NCBI RefSeq assembly: GCF_963665995.1
Contig: NZ_OY762512.1
Span: 3,782,001-3,846,000 of the forward strand
Reading direction: 5' to 3'
DNA length: 64,000 bases
Origin: Pleurocapsa sp. FMAR1
GTDB lineage: Bacteria; Cyanobacteriota; Cyanobacteriia; Cyanobacteriales; Xenococcaceae
The notes beneath the pieces are model-generated. The model saw only the letters and a program-made list of their open reading frames with translations, was not told the DNA's origin and did not search any database. The translations under genes and the position numbers were made by a program. Every line of letters begins with the position of its first letter. The stretch's first letter is position 1. Of this stretch, positions 37,346 through 45,987 are shown in pieces.

Positions 37346-38140
37346 TTTCGCAAAAAGTTTCTCTACTTTGATAAAACACCGTACAGATAAAGGTTTAAGC
37401 GATTTAAGGAATTAGAGAAGTGCTATTTTCCTTTGCTTTTCCTTAGAACGAAGCCTAGACTTGACAATATACCTACTTTAGCATCCACTTTCGCTCCTTA
37501 GCTTTTCCTTAGAAAGTAATACAAATAAACTAAGTACATTTATACCTAATAAGCAATTAGAAAATAAAATCTAATTTTGTCTCTATATAGGCGGTTTTTT
37601 TAACTTAAGCGTCTGTTTGACAGACCCTATAGTGGACTATAGATGTTTCAGATAAAAACGTACTTTTTAGTATGTTTATATTCCTGAAACGTAATATGAA
37701 TCGCAATACGATTCTCAGGTACGTCTACGCTTCTTGCGTTTTGACTTCTAGCTTTACTCAAGCAGGATTATTGAAAGCTGCTGTAGCAGATGTGAAACTA
37801 GGTCGCTGTAGATGTTGAGGTAAGAGTAAGAATTAAAGCTTGAGTACGTATCTGAGAATCATAGTACGATTCGTACTACGATTTAGGAAGGTGCAGATAC
37901 TTAGCAGTATTTTGGTTAGTTTAAATCTAAAGAATCGATGTTATTTCGTAGGTATTCATTTCGCTTCTTATCTGAAGAGATAGACCTAGTTTATCTGTGT
38001 CTAATTTGGCTATTTAGACAGTAGAAAGCTTGATTAGTTACCAATGGTTAGTAGACACCAATCAAGCCTTATTTTGATGTATTTATGTGTGATCGAAACT
38101 ATCAGCTAGATTATCTATTTTCAGCCTGATTACTGATAGA
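37346..38140. other. Non-coding end of the integrated element, candidate replication origin region
   Basis: About 0.8 kb without a supportable ORF. ACGATTCTCAGGTACGT at 37708-37724 is matched in reverse complement, 15 of 17 bases, at 37846-37862. Immediately after lies the palindrome TAGTACGATTCGTACTA (37862-37878). Rolling-circle initiators nick at hairpin origins near their gene, so this is a reasonable place for the double-strand origin, but no nick motif is recognised. Confidence 0.4.
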
Positions 38141-39120
38141 TTAATTCTCAATTAATGAGTATACGGTATTCAAAAATTTACTCCAGAAAAGTAGCTGTTT
38201 AGTTCTTTCTATGGTATTGTTTTTTGGAGACACACCTGCAATTTTAAGTCTAAAATCTATTTTGCCAAGAGCAGCGTTAAGTAAAGCCTTTTGGATATCT
38301 TTTGTAGGTAGACTACCGCTATCATTTTCTTTGCTTAAGTCAGCTAACTTATTAAATAACTTTTGTGCTTTATTCTGCTTTAATTCTGCTTCCCATCTGT
38401 ATGTATTTTTGTTTTTTTTGTAGACTCTGACGTATGTTGAGAACGTCTAGAACCTATTCCTAAAGTACCTGACCAACCTTGATTAGTTAGCTTTAGATAT
38501 TGTTTGTCTGGCTTATCGAAGCCAAAGTGATTACCTTCTTGACGGGCTTCTACTATCTGAGGTACTGGGAATAGTTCTTTAGAAGAAGTAGAGGTAGCTA
38601 CGTCTATACGGTGGCATTTAAGCTTCCAATTACTGTTTAGGTAGTTTATTAACTTCGTCTGTTCTAGTAGGCTTAAATTGGCGAAATAAGAGCCTGAAAG
38701 TTGAATCATGATGTCATAGACGTATCTGGTATTTATACCCCTGTATTTGGCTTTTTTAGTGTAGCCTAAGATTATTCCTGATTTGGATTCTATTGTGTAA
38801 TTGTATTTTTTACTTCTAGGCATACCGTCGTCAAGATGCCAAGGCTTATTAATAGTTTTAGAATCTCTTTCTGAGAAGAAAAGATGTTTAAGTCTATTGA
38901 AAGATTTCTTTGTTAATTCGTTACTAGAAACACGAAGATAATCTAAGTGAATTAGAAATACTTTTAGAGGAAAAGGGGAGTCTAGTAGAAGAGGTAAAAG
39001 AGAGTTAAAGCTATTAGTAGAAAGAGGTAGAGTATTACGAAGGGATAGCGGGGTATTACTAAAGCTTTTTTGAGTAGCAGAAAATTGATGGTTGCTATTT
39101 TCGTTATTTGGATTTATCAT
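38141..39120 (-). pseudogene. Rolling-circle replication initiator (Rep_trans/RstA-like), 2-nt frameshift
   Basis: The ATG at 39120 opens a frame with family features: VFLIHLDYLRVSS near the start, KYRGINTRYVYDIMIQLSG, CHRIDVATS (the conserved R-x-D strand) and GTLGIGSRRSQ. The frame then shifts. Two bases (CA near 38439) must be skipped to read on as YVRVYKKNKNTYRWEAELKQ, exactly the conserved C-terminal block, to TAA at 38141-38143. The corrected product is about 325 residues, a normal length for phage or plasmid Rep_trans proteins, which nick DNA through a Tyr to start rolling-circle replication. As read it stops early at 38380, so it is probably inactive. Confidence 0.8.
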
Positions 39121-39467
39121 TTTGCTTAAGAGAGAAAGTTAGTCTTGTTTGACAAGGCTTCTTTTTTTTTGCCTGTCGATACCTGTTTAGTATCTTTGTT
39201 CTGTTTTATCCTAAGCTTCAAAAATAGTGCAAAAGAAATATAGCTAGTTACAAGTTGCCTACTTAGCTGTTGAAAAGTTTGTGAGTAGGTACGCTGGTTG
39301 ACTGACAAAAGATGAAGAGAAAAACCTGAGAATAGAGATTCAGTAAAGAGTTGAGGGATTGACACAAAGCAAGGGGAGTCAGCACTCTGAGATTAGATAC
39401 CACTCATAATTTCAGAATACTGTGAATCAAAACTCCCGTCTCTACAATGCCTTGAATCAATGAATGA

Positions 39468-40130
39468 GTCAATAGAAGTTTGAAGACAGAAGTATGAAGG
39501 CGCGAAGTTTCAAGTTTGTTCGAGGGCTTGTACCTCATACGAAGGAAGAAGTTTGAAGGCGAACGAAGTTTGAAGTTTGAAGTTTGAAGTTTGAAGGAAG
39601 AAGGAATTCGGAATTCGGGAAGGATTTTTTGTAGCTCATACCTCACACCTCATACTTCGCGCCTTCATACCTCATACACAGGGCTATCGCCCAGATCGTC
39701 CGTCCTTCGGACGACTTCGATGCTTCGCATCGTGTAGGGCGAAGCCCTGGTACCTCTACCAAACTAAGAGCGATCGTGAACGACGGGGCTTGCAACTATA
39801 GTGGAACAAAGGACTTGTCCGCATGTAGGAGGAAGTAGCTGTTTACGAAGTTTGAAGGAAGAAGTTTGAAGGAAGAAGGAAGAAAGATTTTTTGTACCTC
39901 ATACGAAGGAAGAAGTAGCTGTTTTACTTCATACTTCATACCTCATACTTCATACTTCATGCAGCTGTTTTACTTCATACACGGACTCTCTGTCCGTCGC
40001 CGTTCCCAAGGAGACGTCGGAACGCAGAGAGCGTTCACCTCACACTTCGCGCCACAGGGCTATCGCCCAGATCGTCCGTCCTTCGGACGACTTCGATGCT
40101 TCGCATCGTGTAGGGCGAAGCCCTGGTCAA
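39468..40130. repeat. Long repeat composite, copy 1, flanked by GTCAA
   Basis: Nearly identical to 40681-41312. It starts with AGAAGTTTGAAGACAGAAG, has many GAAGTTT heptamers and CATACCTCATACTTC runs, and contains two copies (39674-39744 and 40055-40125) of a 71-bp palindrome that begins CAGGGCTATCGCCC and ends GGGCGAAGCCCTG. GTCAA occurs at 39468-39472 and 40126-40130. This copy has extra GAAGTTT units, so it is about 31 bp longer. Confidence 0.9.
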
Positions 40131-40680
40131 GCTACTGACTGGTTACATTTATGTCATCTTCAAACTTGTATTTGGATGATAATTGCTTTAATACACACGG
40201 GCAATGTCAACCTGACAAAATGGTCGATGTACATCCCTGGTCGAGGGAAGTTGGCTGGGGGTAGACAGAGACGTATTCAGCGTTGGCTAAACAATCCTCG
40301 AATCAATGTCCATCGAATCAGAAAGTCCTTGGTCAAAGCAGCACTTGATGATTGGTCAGAATCAAAAATATTTTTGGCATTAGACACTTCACTGTTCTGG
40401 GATGAGTATTGCCTTGTGCGGCTTTGGGTTATTCATCGAGGGAGAGCTTTACCGTTGGTGTGGAGAGTGATGAACCATGAAAGTGCTAGTATTTCAGTTA
40501 CCGATTATCGAGAGATGATTAAGCAGGCACAAGTTAGGCTACGAGAATCAGTTAAGGTAATTTTACTCGCGGAGCGAGGATTTATACATACCGAATTGAT
40601 GACCATGCTGACAACTCAACTAGGATGGCATTATCGTCTCCGAATTAAGAGTAATACCTGGATTTGGCGTGGAAGTTGGT

Positions 40681-41312
40681 GTCAACAGAAGTTTGAAGAC
40701 AGAAGTATGAAGGCGCGAAGTTTCAAGTTTGTTCGAGGGCTTGTACCTCATACGAAGGAAGAAGTTTGAAGTTTGAAGGAAGAAGGAATTCGGAATTCGG
40801 GAAGGATTTTTTGTAGCTCATACCTCACACCTCATACTTCGCGCCTTCATACCTCATACACAGGGCTATCGCCCAGATCGTCCGTCCTTCGGACGACTTC
40901 GATGCTTCGCATCGTGTAGGGCGAAGCCCTGGTACCTCTACCAAACTAAGAGCGATCGTGAACGACGGGGCTTGCAACTATAGTGGAACAAAGGACTTGT
41001 CCGCATGTAGGAGGAAGTAGCTGTTTACGAAGTTTGAAGGAAGAAGTTTGAAGGAAGAAGGAAGAAAGATTTTTTGTACCTCATACGAAGGAAGAAGTAG
41101 CTGTTTTACTTCATACTTCATACCTCATACTTCATACTTCATGCAGCTGTTTTACTTCATACACGGACTCTCTGTCCGTCGCCGTTCCCAAGGAGACGTC
41201 GGAACGCAGAGAGCGTTCACCTCACACTTCGCGCCACAGGGCTATCGCCCAGATCGTCCGTCCTTCGGACGACTTCGATGCTTCGCATCGTGTAGGGCGA
41301 AGCCCTGGTCAA
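40681..41312. repeat. Long repeat composite, copy 2, flanked by GTCAA
   Basis: The second copy of the composite, in direct orientation. Its 71-bp palindromes are at 40861-40931 and 41237-41307, and GTCAA flanks it at 40681-40685 and 41308-41312. Removal restores the IS4 transposase frame between SWCQ and PKNFHF. Confidence 0.9.
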
Positions 41313-41895
41313 CCTAAAAACTTTCACTTTCATTTAGCAGAGGCAATTTGCTTACACAACGTACAGATTCACAAAGGTGAATTTTCTGGCAAAGTTCATG
41401 TGATTCTTGGTCGCAACAACGTTAACGGCGAACTATGGGCAATTGTCAGTAATGAAAAAACTACTCTACAAACCTTTGCTGAATATGGATTACGTTTTGA
41501 TATCGAAGCGAATTTTTTAGATGACCAATCTGGTGGTTGGAATGTTCAACGCTCGATGATTCGAGATGTATGCGCTTTGTCCCGTTTGTGGTTTATCTTA
41601 TCTGTGGCTACTCTCTACGTTAGTGCCCAAGGTGTTGAGGTAGTTCGTATTGGCAAACGAAGATGGGTTGATACTCATTGGTTTCGTGGTAATAGCTATT
41701 TTAGGATTGGTTGGGATTGGGTCAAAGCTGCACTCATTAATGGTTGGAATTTACTTCATTGCGTGACTTTCTCTAGTAATCAAGATCCCTCACCTGCAAT
41801 GGCATCACGATCGCAATATCAAAAACGAGCAGATCAGTTGGAGTTCAAAGTTTTAACTTATTCCTACAATATTTCTTGAAAGTTTTGTCAGTCAA

Positions 41896-42646
41896 TCAGG
41901 ATTCAAACAGTTTGTTAAACAACATAAAGATAAGACACAACAGCAAATGGCAGATTTGTGGGGAGAGAATCTTACCCAGCAAAATATTAGTGATGGAATT
42001 AAAAAGTTAGGCATAACCAGAAAAAAAGCGGTCAGACCCCGCGTCGCCGACAGGCGCAAGACAAAGGGCTTGCCCGCATGTACGCTGACCAAGACAAACT
42101 TACGGGTATCAAGAAACAGATGAAGAGAAAAGAAAAGAATTTCAAGAGCAACTAAAACATCAACAGGCAAATAACCTAGTTTATGTGGATGAAGTAGGAT
42201 TCGATAACCGAGACGATTATCCCTATGGTTATAGCCCCAAAGGAGAAAGATGTTAGGCACTCAAATCTGGTAAAAGAAATGAGAGAGTAAGTTGGATTGC
42301 TGCATTCAAAGAAGGAAAAGTGTTTGCTCCGTTAACTTTTGAAGGGTCATGTAATCGAGATTTATTTGAGACATGGCTTAAAGAAAGTTTGATTCCTCAA
42401 CTTCAACCTGGAAATATCATTATTATTGATAATGCTACTTTTCATAAAGGACAAAGTATTCAAGAAATAGTAGAAGAAGCAGGGTGCCAGATTTGGTATT
42501 TGCCCTCTTATTCTGCCGATCTAAACAAGATAGAGCGTTGGTGGTCGGTTCTCAAAACTTGGATGAAGCAGAGAGTTAAAGAATTTGAGACTGTTAGAGA
42601 ATGTGTTGATACAGCTTTCAAAAAATGTCCTAACGTATATGCGTAA
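41896..42646 (+). pseudogene. IS630-family transposase remnant
   Basis: The 5' end (helix-turn-helix region) is missing, cut at the IS4 end. Reading FKQFVKQHKDKTQQQMADLW and KKLGITRKK, it is then interrupted by a 67-nt palindromic repeat that shifts frame. It continues as TYGYQETDEEKRKEFQ, then SPKGERC, TAG (probably an old CAG codon) and ALKSGKRNERVSW to the stop at 42646. The DDE triad is visible: VYVDEVGF, IIIIDNATFH and NKIERWW. So there are three separate lesions: truncation, repeat insertion and nonsense. IS630 elements insert at TA, but no intact ends were found. Confidence 0.82.
42028..42094. repeat. GC-rich palindromic repeat inside the IS630 transposase
   Basis: It starts GCGGTCAGACCCCGCGTCG and ends GCTGACCAAGA, the same ends as the copy at 34642-34691, with an inner AAAGGGCTTGCCCGCATGTA phrase also found near 20.1 and 39.8 kb. 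Its length is not a multiple of three, so it breaks the frame. Confidence 0.88.
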
Positions 42647-42818
42647 TGCTATAAGTATGAGTAAGTAGCTATGATTTATGTTTAGTTGGCTAATATTGGC
42701 AAATAGCGTTAGCTGATAGTTAGAACAATAAAAAACGCCTCACCAAGGTGCGAGACGTTCAGGAACTATGACTAGTCTATTTTAACTGAAGCCCAGTCAA
42801 AAGATTGACTGTTAGTTA

Positions 42819-44300
42819 TTATTTTCGATTCTTATTTTCGGCGATAGCTTCGTACATTTTGAGCTTGGTTCGCAGTAGTTCAATTTCATTATCTTTAGAT
42901 AGTAATTGAGCTTTCAGAGAGGCGTTTTCTGTTTTAAATACTTTTAACTGAGAGCGGTTTTCTTGTTGTTGGTTTGATGCTTTGAGAAGATTGGCAAGCT
43001 TAGTTTCAAGCTTCATGTATTGCACATAGTTATTGCCACTCATCCTTAAAGAGTGTCCACTACTATCAGCCAAAGCTTTAGGATTGTAACCAAGTACATG
43101 ACCACGTATAGAGTAAGCGTGGCGCAAGTCATGGGCTTTGAAGCCATACCCTTTTTTGTTAAACCATTTAGCCGTTTTACTAGTGCCTTTGCTGCAAGAC
43201 TGATTTTCCCCCATTCTCTTCATAGGATTTTCGATATCAGGTAGATTTAGAGGCTGTAAAAGGTTAAACTCTTTTATCCAGTCATGACCTTCAGGGGATA
43301 TAGGTAAGGTCATTCTAAAGCCAGTTTTAGTATCGTGCTTAATGCACAAAATGTGGTTTTTGTTGCTGAGGTCGAGAATAGCGGGAATTACTTCATTTTT
43401 GCCCTCGTGCTGTACTGATATTTCTTCATCAATGCCTACATCTACTGTTACCCAGTCACCATCTTTTAGAGTTACTGGTTTATCCCAGTTAGCTATGTGC
43501 CAAGCTTCATGTATTCTCAATCCATAGGTAGCTAGCAAGCCGAATAAGAACTGCCATTGTGAATAGCGATGAAGCCATTTTTTTTGAGCATTATAAGCTG
43601 GTGCAAACCCTTTTGAGTATACTTCCATGATTCGCCTATCTGTAGGCACATTAAGCGGTTTGGGCTTGACCTTATTATTTCTCCTGTAGTCTTCAATGAG
43701 TGCCTTGTGTCCTTCAATTTCAAAAAATCCTAAAAGATTTGTCAACCCGTTCAGTACCTCCTTTCTGCTGGCTGAATTGCTCTTTGTTGATTCAATAGTT
43801 TGTTTGATTAGAGATGAAGATAGAGGCTTATTGTCAACAGCAGCAGCCTTTTCTAACCTGCTGTACATTTTATACCATCCATTCTCAGGCGTTTTGTTGT
43901 CTTTCCTTTGCTTGAAGTAATGCTTCTTGTACTGCTCTAGCATCTCTTTGCAGGTTAGCTGCTTAGTCTGTTCAGAGGTATCCTTACCTATCTGCTGATT
44001 GAACCAAGTCAAGTCGAACCTACCTGCCATTAGTTGACCTGTTACCAACCCAGCTATCCTCTCAGCTTCGAGTATACCTTTGGGACTAGCACCAATAGCT
44101 CCTAAGCCTAAGTTCTTTTGCGAGTTATCTTTGCCGTCATGATAAGTGAACCGAATTGTTAAAGAGCCGTTCTTAGCAGCAATCGTTGCTCTCTTGCCTT
44201 GTCTGCCTATCTGCTTGAGCCTAGCGTTAGCTGCCTCTACTAATTGAGGTATATGGTATCCACCGTCGTTAGGTAGTTGCTCAGATACTAGTTTAGCCAT
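42819..44300 (-). CDS. Tyrosine site-specific recombinase (integrase) of the element
   Basis: A 493-residue recombinase with an intact frame. The catalytic set is R262 (ATYGLRIHEAW), a Lys in the TKTGFRM beta hairpin, H390 and R393 (KAHDLRHAYSIRG), H416 (DSSGHSLRM) and nucleophile Y425 (GNNYVQYMK). The C-terminal 50 residues form a coiled coil (KTENASLKAQLLSKDNEIELL). The N-terminal 120 residues probably bind arm or core sites. It lies 86 bp inside one att junction and points inward, the usual place for the integrase of an integrative element. It should catalyse integration into, and possibly excision from, the FAD/Rieske gene. The hairpin CAGTCAAAAGATTGACTG lies just past its stop. Confidence 0.92.
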   Translation of the reverse strand: MAKLVSEQLPNDGGYHIPQLVEAANARLKQIGRQGKRATIAAKNGSLTIRFTYHDGKDNSQKNLGLGAIGASPKGILEAERIAGLVTGQLMAGRFDLTWFNQQIGKDTSEQTKQLTCKEMLEQYKKHYFKQRKDNKTPENGWYKMYSRLEKAAAVDNKPLSSSLIKQTIESTKSNSASRKEVLNGLTNLLGFFEIEGHKALIEDYRRNNKVKPKPLNVPTDRRIMEVYSKGFAPAYNAQKKWLHRYSQWQFLFGLLATYGLRIHEAWHIANWDKPVTLKDGDWVTVDVGIDEEISVQHEGKNEVIPAILDLSNKNHILCIKHDTKTGFRMTLPISPEGHDWIKEFNLLQPLNLPDIENPMKRMGENQSCSKGTSKTAKWFNKKGYGFKAHDLRHAYSIRGHVLGYNPKALADSSGHSLRMSGNNYVQYMKLETKLANLLKASNQQQENRSQLKVFKTENASLKAQLLSKDNEIELLRTKLKMYEAIAENKNRK

Positions 44301-44385
44301 TCCTTAGTTTTTCCCTAAAACGTACTGCGTATTATGTTTATAGAAGGCTCAAAGCCTATGAATAGTAGGATAGCATAGTAAAGGT

Positions 44386-44626
44386 AGTTTTTTCAAAAAA
44401 CAGCCCTTGATCCATAATCGGCAAATGAGTTGTCAACAGTACCTCAGTAGCCTGCAAAATAGTATTGTTGGCGGATACTGTACAGGGTGTTCCTTCTTCT
44501 ACGCTTTGCACTCGACTATCTTCAAAGATATAGCTGCCATCACCAGGAATAGTATTAGCTAGGTGTAAAAGATACTTGCGAACATGAAATTGAGCCTGAT
44601 TGGTAAACCTAACTGCACCTGCAATC
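44386..44626 (-). pseudogene. Middle part (piece 2) of the split FAD/Rieske oxidoreductase
   Basis: Lies between the IS4 copy and the integrated element. It reads IAGAVRFTNQAQFHVRKYLL, HLANTIPGDGSYIFEDSRV and LLTTHLPIMDQGLFFEKT without a stop, in frame with piece 1 across the IS and with piece 3 across the element. This is the central substrate/FAD-domain region of DAO-type oxidoreductases. A chance ATG inside the IS end would give a 95-residue ORF, which is not a real gene. Confidence 0.92.
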
Positions 44627-44657
44627 CTGGCTGCCTGACACATTTATTTGAGGACAG

Positions 44658-45880
44658 TTAAACTCTTAAGCACTTTAATTCCGAAATTCTGATAAACGAA
44701 ATGGCATCATAGTATTTTCTTCTAGCCTTTGAAGATGCAAAACAGGGCAAAGTATTTTGAGAAAATAAAGGTGTAGGGTCAAACAAACTACGACCTTTAT
44801 GTAAAACTCCTTTGAGCCATCTGATCCCAATTTTGAGATAACTTAAACCTCTCTCCCAATGCCGATCTACTTGACTTCTAAGTCCCTTCAATTGAACTGT
44901 CATGCCATGAGTAGTCGCAAATAAAAGTGCTAAGGCTACCACCAAATATAAACGTTCCAATGCCTTGCGATCGCGACCTCGACAGTCCCTTCAACGCGGG
45001 AAACCCGCGCAACGGGCTGTCTGGCAATTTTAGATTCTTCCAATTGAAAAGCTCCAGATTTAGAATCTAAAAATAATTCTTCAATACGAAATCTTAGAGC
45101 CTACTGCCATAAAGCTTGTAGAGTCGGGTCTTCATCAGTAATAACAGCCCAAGGTTCTTTTGTCCCCTTGACATTGGCTAAGACAAAGTTGCTTCGGCAT
45201 TCTCCATCGAGCCATAGTCCAACATTGTGATACAAAATCGCCTCTGACTTTGGCGGATAAAGATATTTCAGTTCAATAGGATGTCTCCTTGCCCCCTGAA
45301 TAGTTACGTCACAGGGTAAGCGTAGACAATAGTGCCATTGACTAGTGGTGAGCCAATTCATCAACTGATGGTTGGCAAAACCTCGGTCAGCTAGAAGCAT
45401 CTCATCAGGATACTTGCGGAGTAATCTACGTGAAAATTTCAGCATGGTTTTGTATTCTTTGAATGCTACTGTTGAACTTTTATGTTCCATTACTTTCCAT
45501 AAGAAAGGAATTGCCCTACCACCACAAATCACAGAAAGATGAATCATGCAGTATCGATTCCATAAAACTGTTGTATCCAGTGCCAGATAGAGGCGTTGTC
45601 CACTCCAGTTACTAATTGCCGCCATTACTAGAGGTACATACAAAGATTTGACTTTAATTCGACTGTTATGAACGAATCTTTGCCATCTTCGCTCAATACT
45701 CTGTGCTTGGTTCGCCCTACTTATCACGTAAGATTCCCACTCACTAAGGTTAATTTTGCTGCTACATATCAGCGCGTTGATCATCCAAGCTAACGCTTTG
45801 ATCTGCCTGAAATCTCTGTATGTGGAATCTTGACTCAGTAGACTCAGCAGTTGATGATAAAGAGGGGTAGATCTTGACAT
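44658..45880 (-). pseudogene. IS4-family transposase, nonsense codon plus repeat insertion
   Basis: From the ATG at 45880: DDE features LALDTTVLWNRYC and MLLADRGFANHQLM. Then TAG follows PTLQALWQ exactly where the conserved Tyr of the Y-(2)-R-(3)-E signature should be (next residues ALRFRIEELFLD). The frame then meets a GC-rich palindrome (44981-45021) between EESKIAR and ALERLYLVVALALLF, and the C-terminus continues in a separate frame to 44658. It is homologous to the transposase at 39.5-41.9 kb. Two lesions, so an active enzyme would have to come from another copy. Confidence 0.87.
44981..45021. repeat. Nested GC palindrome inserted in the IS4 transposase
   Basis: GACAG at 44981-44985 pairs with CTGTC at 45017-45021 and encloses the hairpin CGCGGGAAACCCGCG. 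It is similar to the inner hairpin of the repeat at 59914-59953 (GTTGGGAAACTCGCCCAAC). Confidence 0.85.
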
Positions 45881-45987
45881 GGAATATAAGGCTAAAACTA
45901 TTCATTTTCAGCTTCCCATAATTGCTCTACCTTTTCTTTTTTCTGACCGCATTTCGACTCTTTTAGCTACTTGTGTCAGGCAGCCAG

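Larger units (their letters stand above)
39464..41879 (+). pseudogene. IS4-family transposase split by two repeat insertions
   Basis: The ATG at 39464 gives MSQ, then insert 1 intervenes. The frame resumes at 40131 (ATDWLHLCHLQTCIWM) and runs through LALDTSLFWDEYCLVRLW to SWCQ. Insert 2 intervenes, and the frame resumes at 41313 (PKNFHFHLAEAICLHN) to TGA at 41879. Removing both inserts with one GTCAA each leaves 1131 nt, exactly 377 codons without stop. The Y-(2)-R-(3)-E signature is intact (YGLRFDIEANF), and the first Asp is present (LALDT). The second is Glu rather than Asp (LLAERGF), so activity was perhaps already reduced. Confidence 0.87.
39298..41895 (+). mobile_element. IS4-type insertion sequence, itself interrupted by two repeat composites
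   Basis: TTGACTGACAAAA at 39298-39310 and its complement TTTTGTCAGTCAA at 41883-41895 are the probable 13-bp terminal inverted repeats. The enclosed DNA minus the two GTCAA-flanked inserts is about 1.31 kb, the normal IS4 size. I see no matching target duplication outside the ends, and the right end abuts an IS630 transposase fragment lacking its N-terminus. The IS4 copy therefore inserted into or next to the IS630 with later loss. Confidence 0.75.
37344..44387. mobile_element. Integrated element (about 7.04 kb) carrying a tyrosine recombinase and a Rep_trans-like initiator gene
   Basis: It separates pieces 2 and 3 of the FAD/Rieske gene. On the minus strand the left junction reads TTTTTGAAAAAACT (44399-44386) and the right junction TTTTTGCGAAAACT (37356-37343). 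Both share TTTTTG-nn-AAAACT, the candidate att core, and joining them restores the reading frame. The integrase gene lies 86 bp from one junction. The rep gene and about 0.8 kb of non-coding DNA lie at the other. An IS4 copy (2598 bp with repeats) and an IS630 remnant are later invaders, so the original element was about 3.7 kb. The exact crossover base cannot be fixed within the core. Confidence 0.85.
44627..45987 (-). mobile_element. IS4-family insertion sequence (1361 bp) inside the FAD/Rieske gene
   Basis: Perfect 16-bp terminal inverted repeats: CTGGCTGCCTGACACA at 44627-44642 and its complement at 45972-45987. A 9-bp target duplication, CCTGCAATC, lies at 44618-44626 and 45988-45996. 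Removing the element and one duplication restores the codons of FEIAGAVRF. The intact ends and exact duplication indicate a rather recent insertion, although its transposase is damaged. Confidence 0.95.

Noticed and set aside
22866-37862. GATTCTCAGGT shared by the FecR inverted repeat and the element's non-coding inverted repeat
   Set aside because: Only an 11-base match with different flanks. This is likely chance and not evidence of a common origin.
39126-39365. 79-codon minus-strand ORF upstream of rep
   Set aside because: It crosses the probable IS4 terminus at 39298, so its N-terminal part is IS sequence. Composition is not protein-like.
39540-39605. Possible CRISPR-like direct repeats (GAAGTTT units)
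   Set aside because: Units are 7-mers without spacers, so this is a simple tandem repeat. No cas gene is in the window.
39866-41317. Two near-identical 89-90-codon ORFs (39866-40138 and 41048-41317)
   Set aside because: They lie wholly in the two repeat composites, and their sequence is translated palindrome and tandem repeat. Duplication of the DNA explains their similarity.
37344-44387. Identification as a known heterocyst excision element
   Set aside because: Gene content (Rep_trans) and target gene do not match nifD, fdxN or hupL elements, and nothing shows developmental excision. Only the formal analogy is kept.
44356-44643. 95-codon ORF as an independent gene
   Set aside because: Its ATG lies in the IS4 end and its last codons in the integrated element. 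The middle is piece 2 of the oxidoreductase.
44658-44960. 100-codon ORF as a separate membrane protein
   Set aside because: It is the C-terminal part of the IS4 transposase, cut off by a stop codon and the palindromic repeat.
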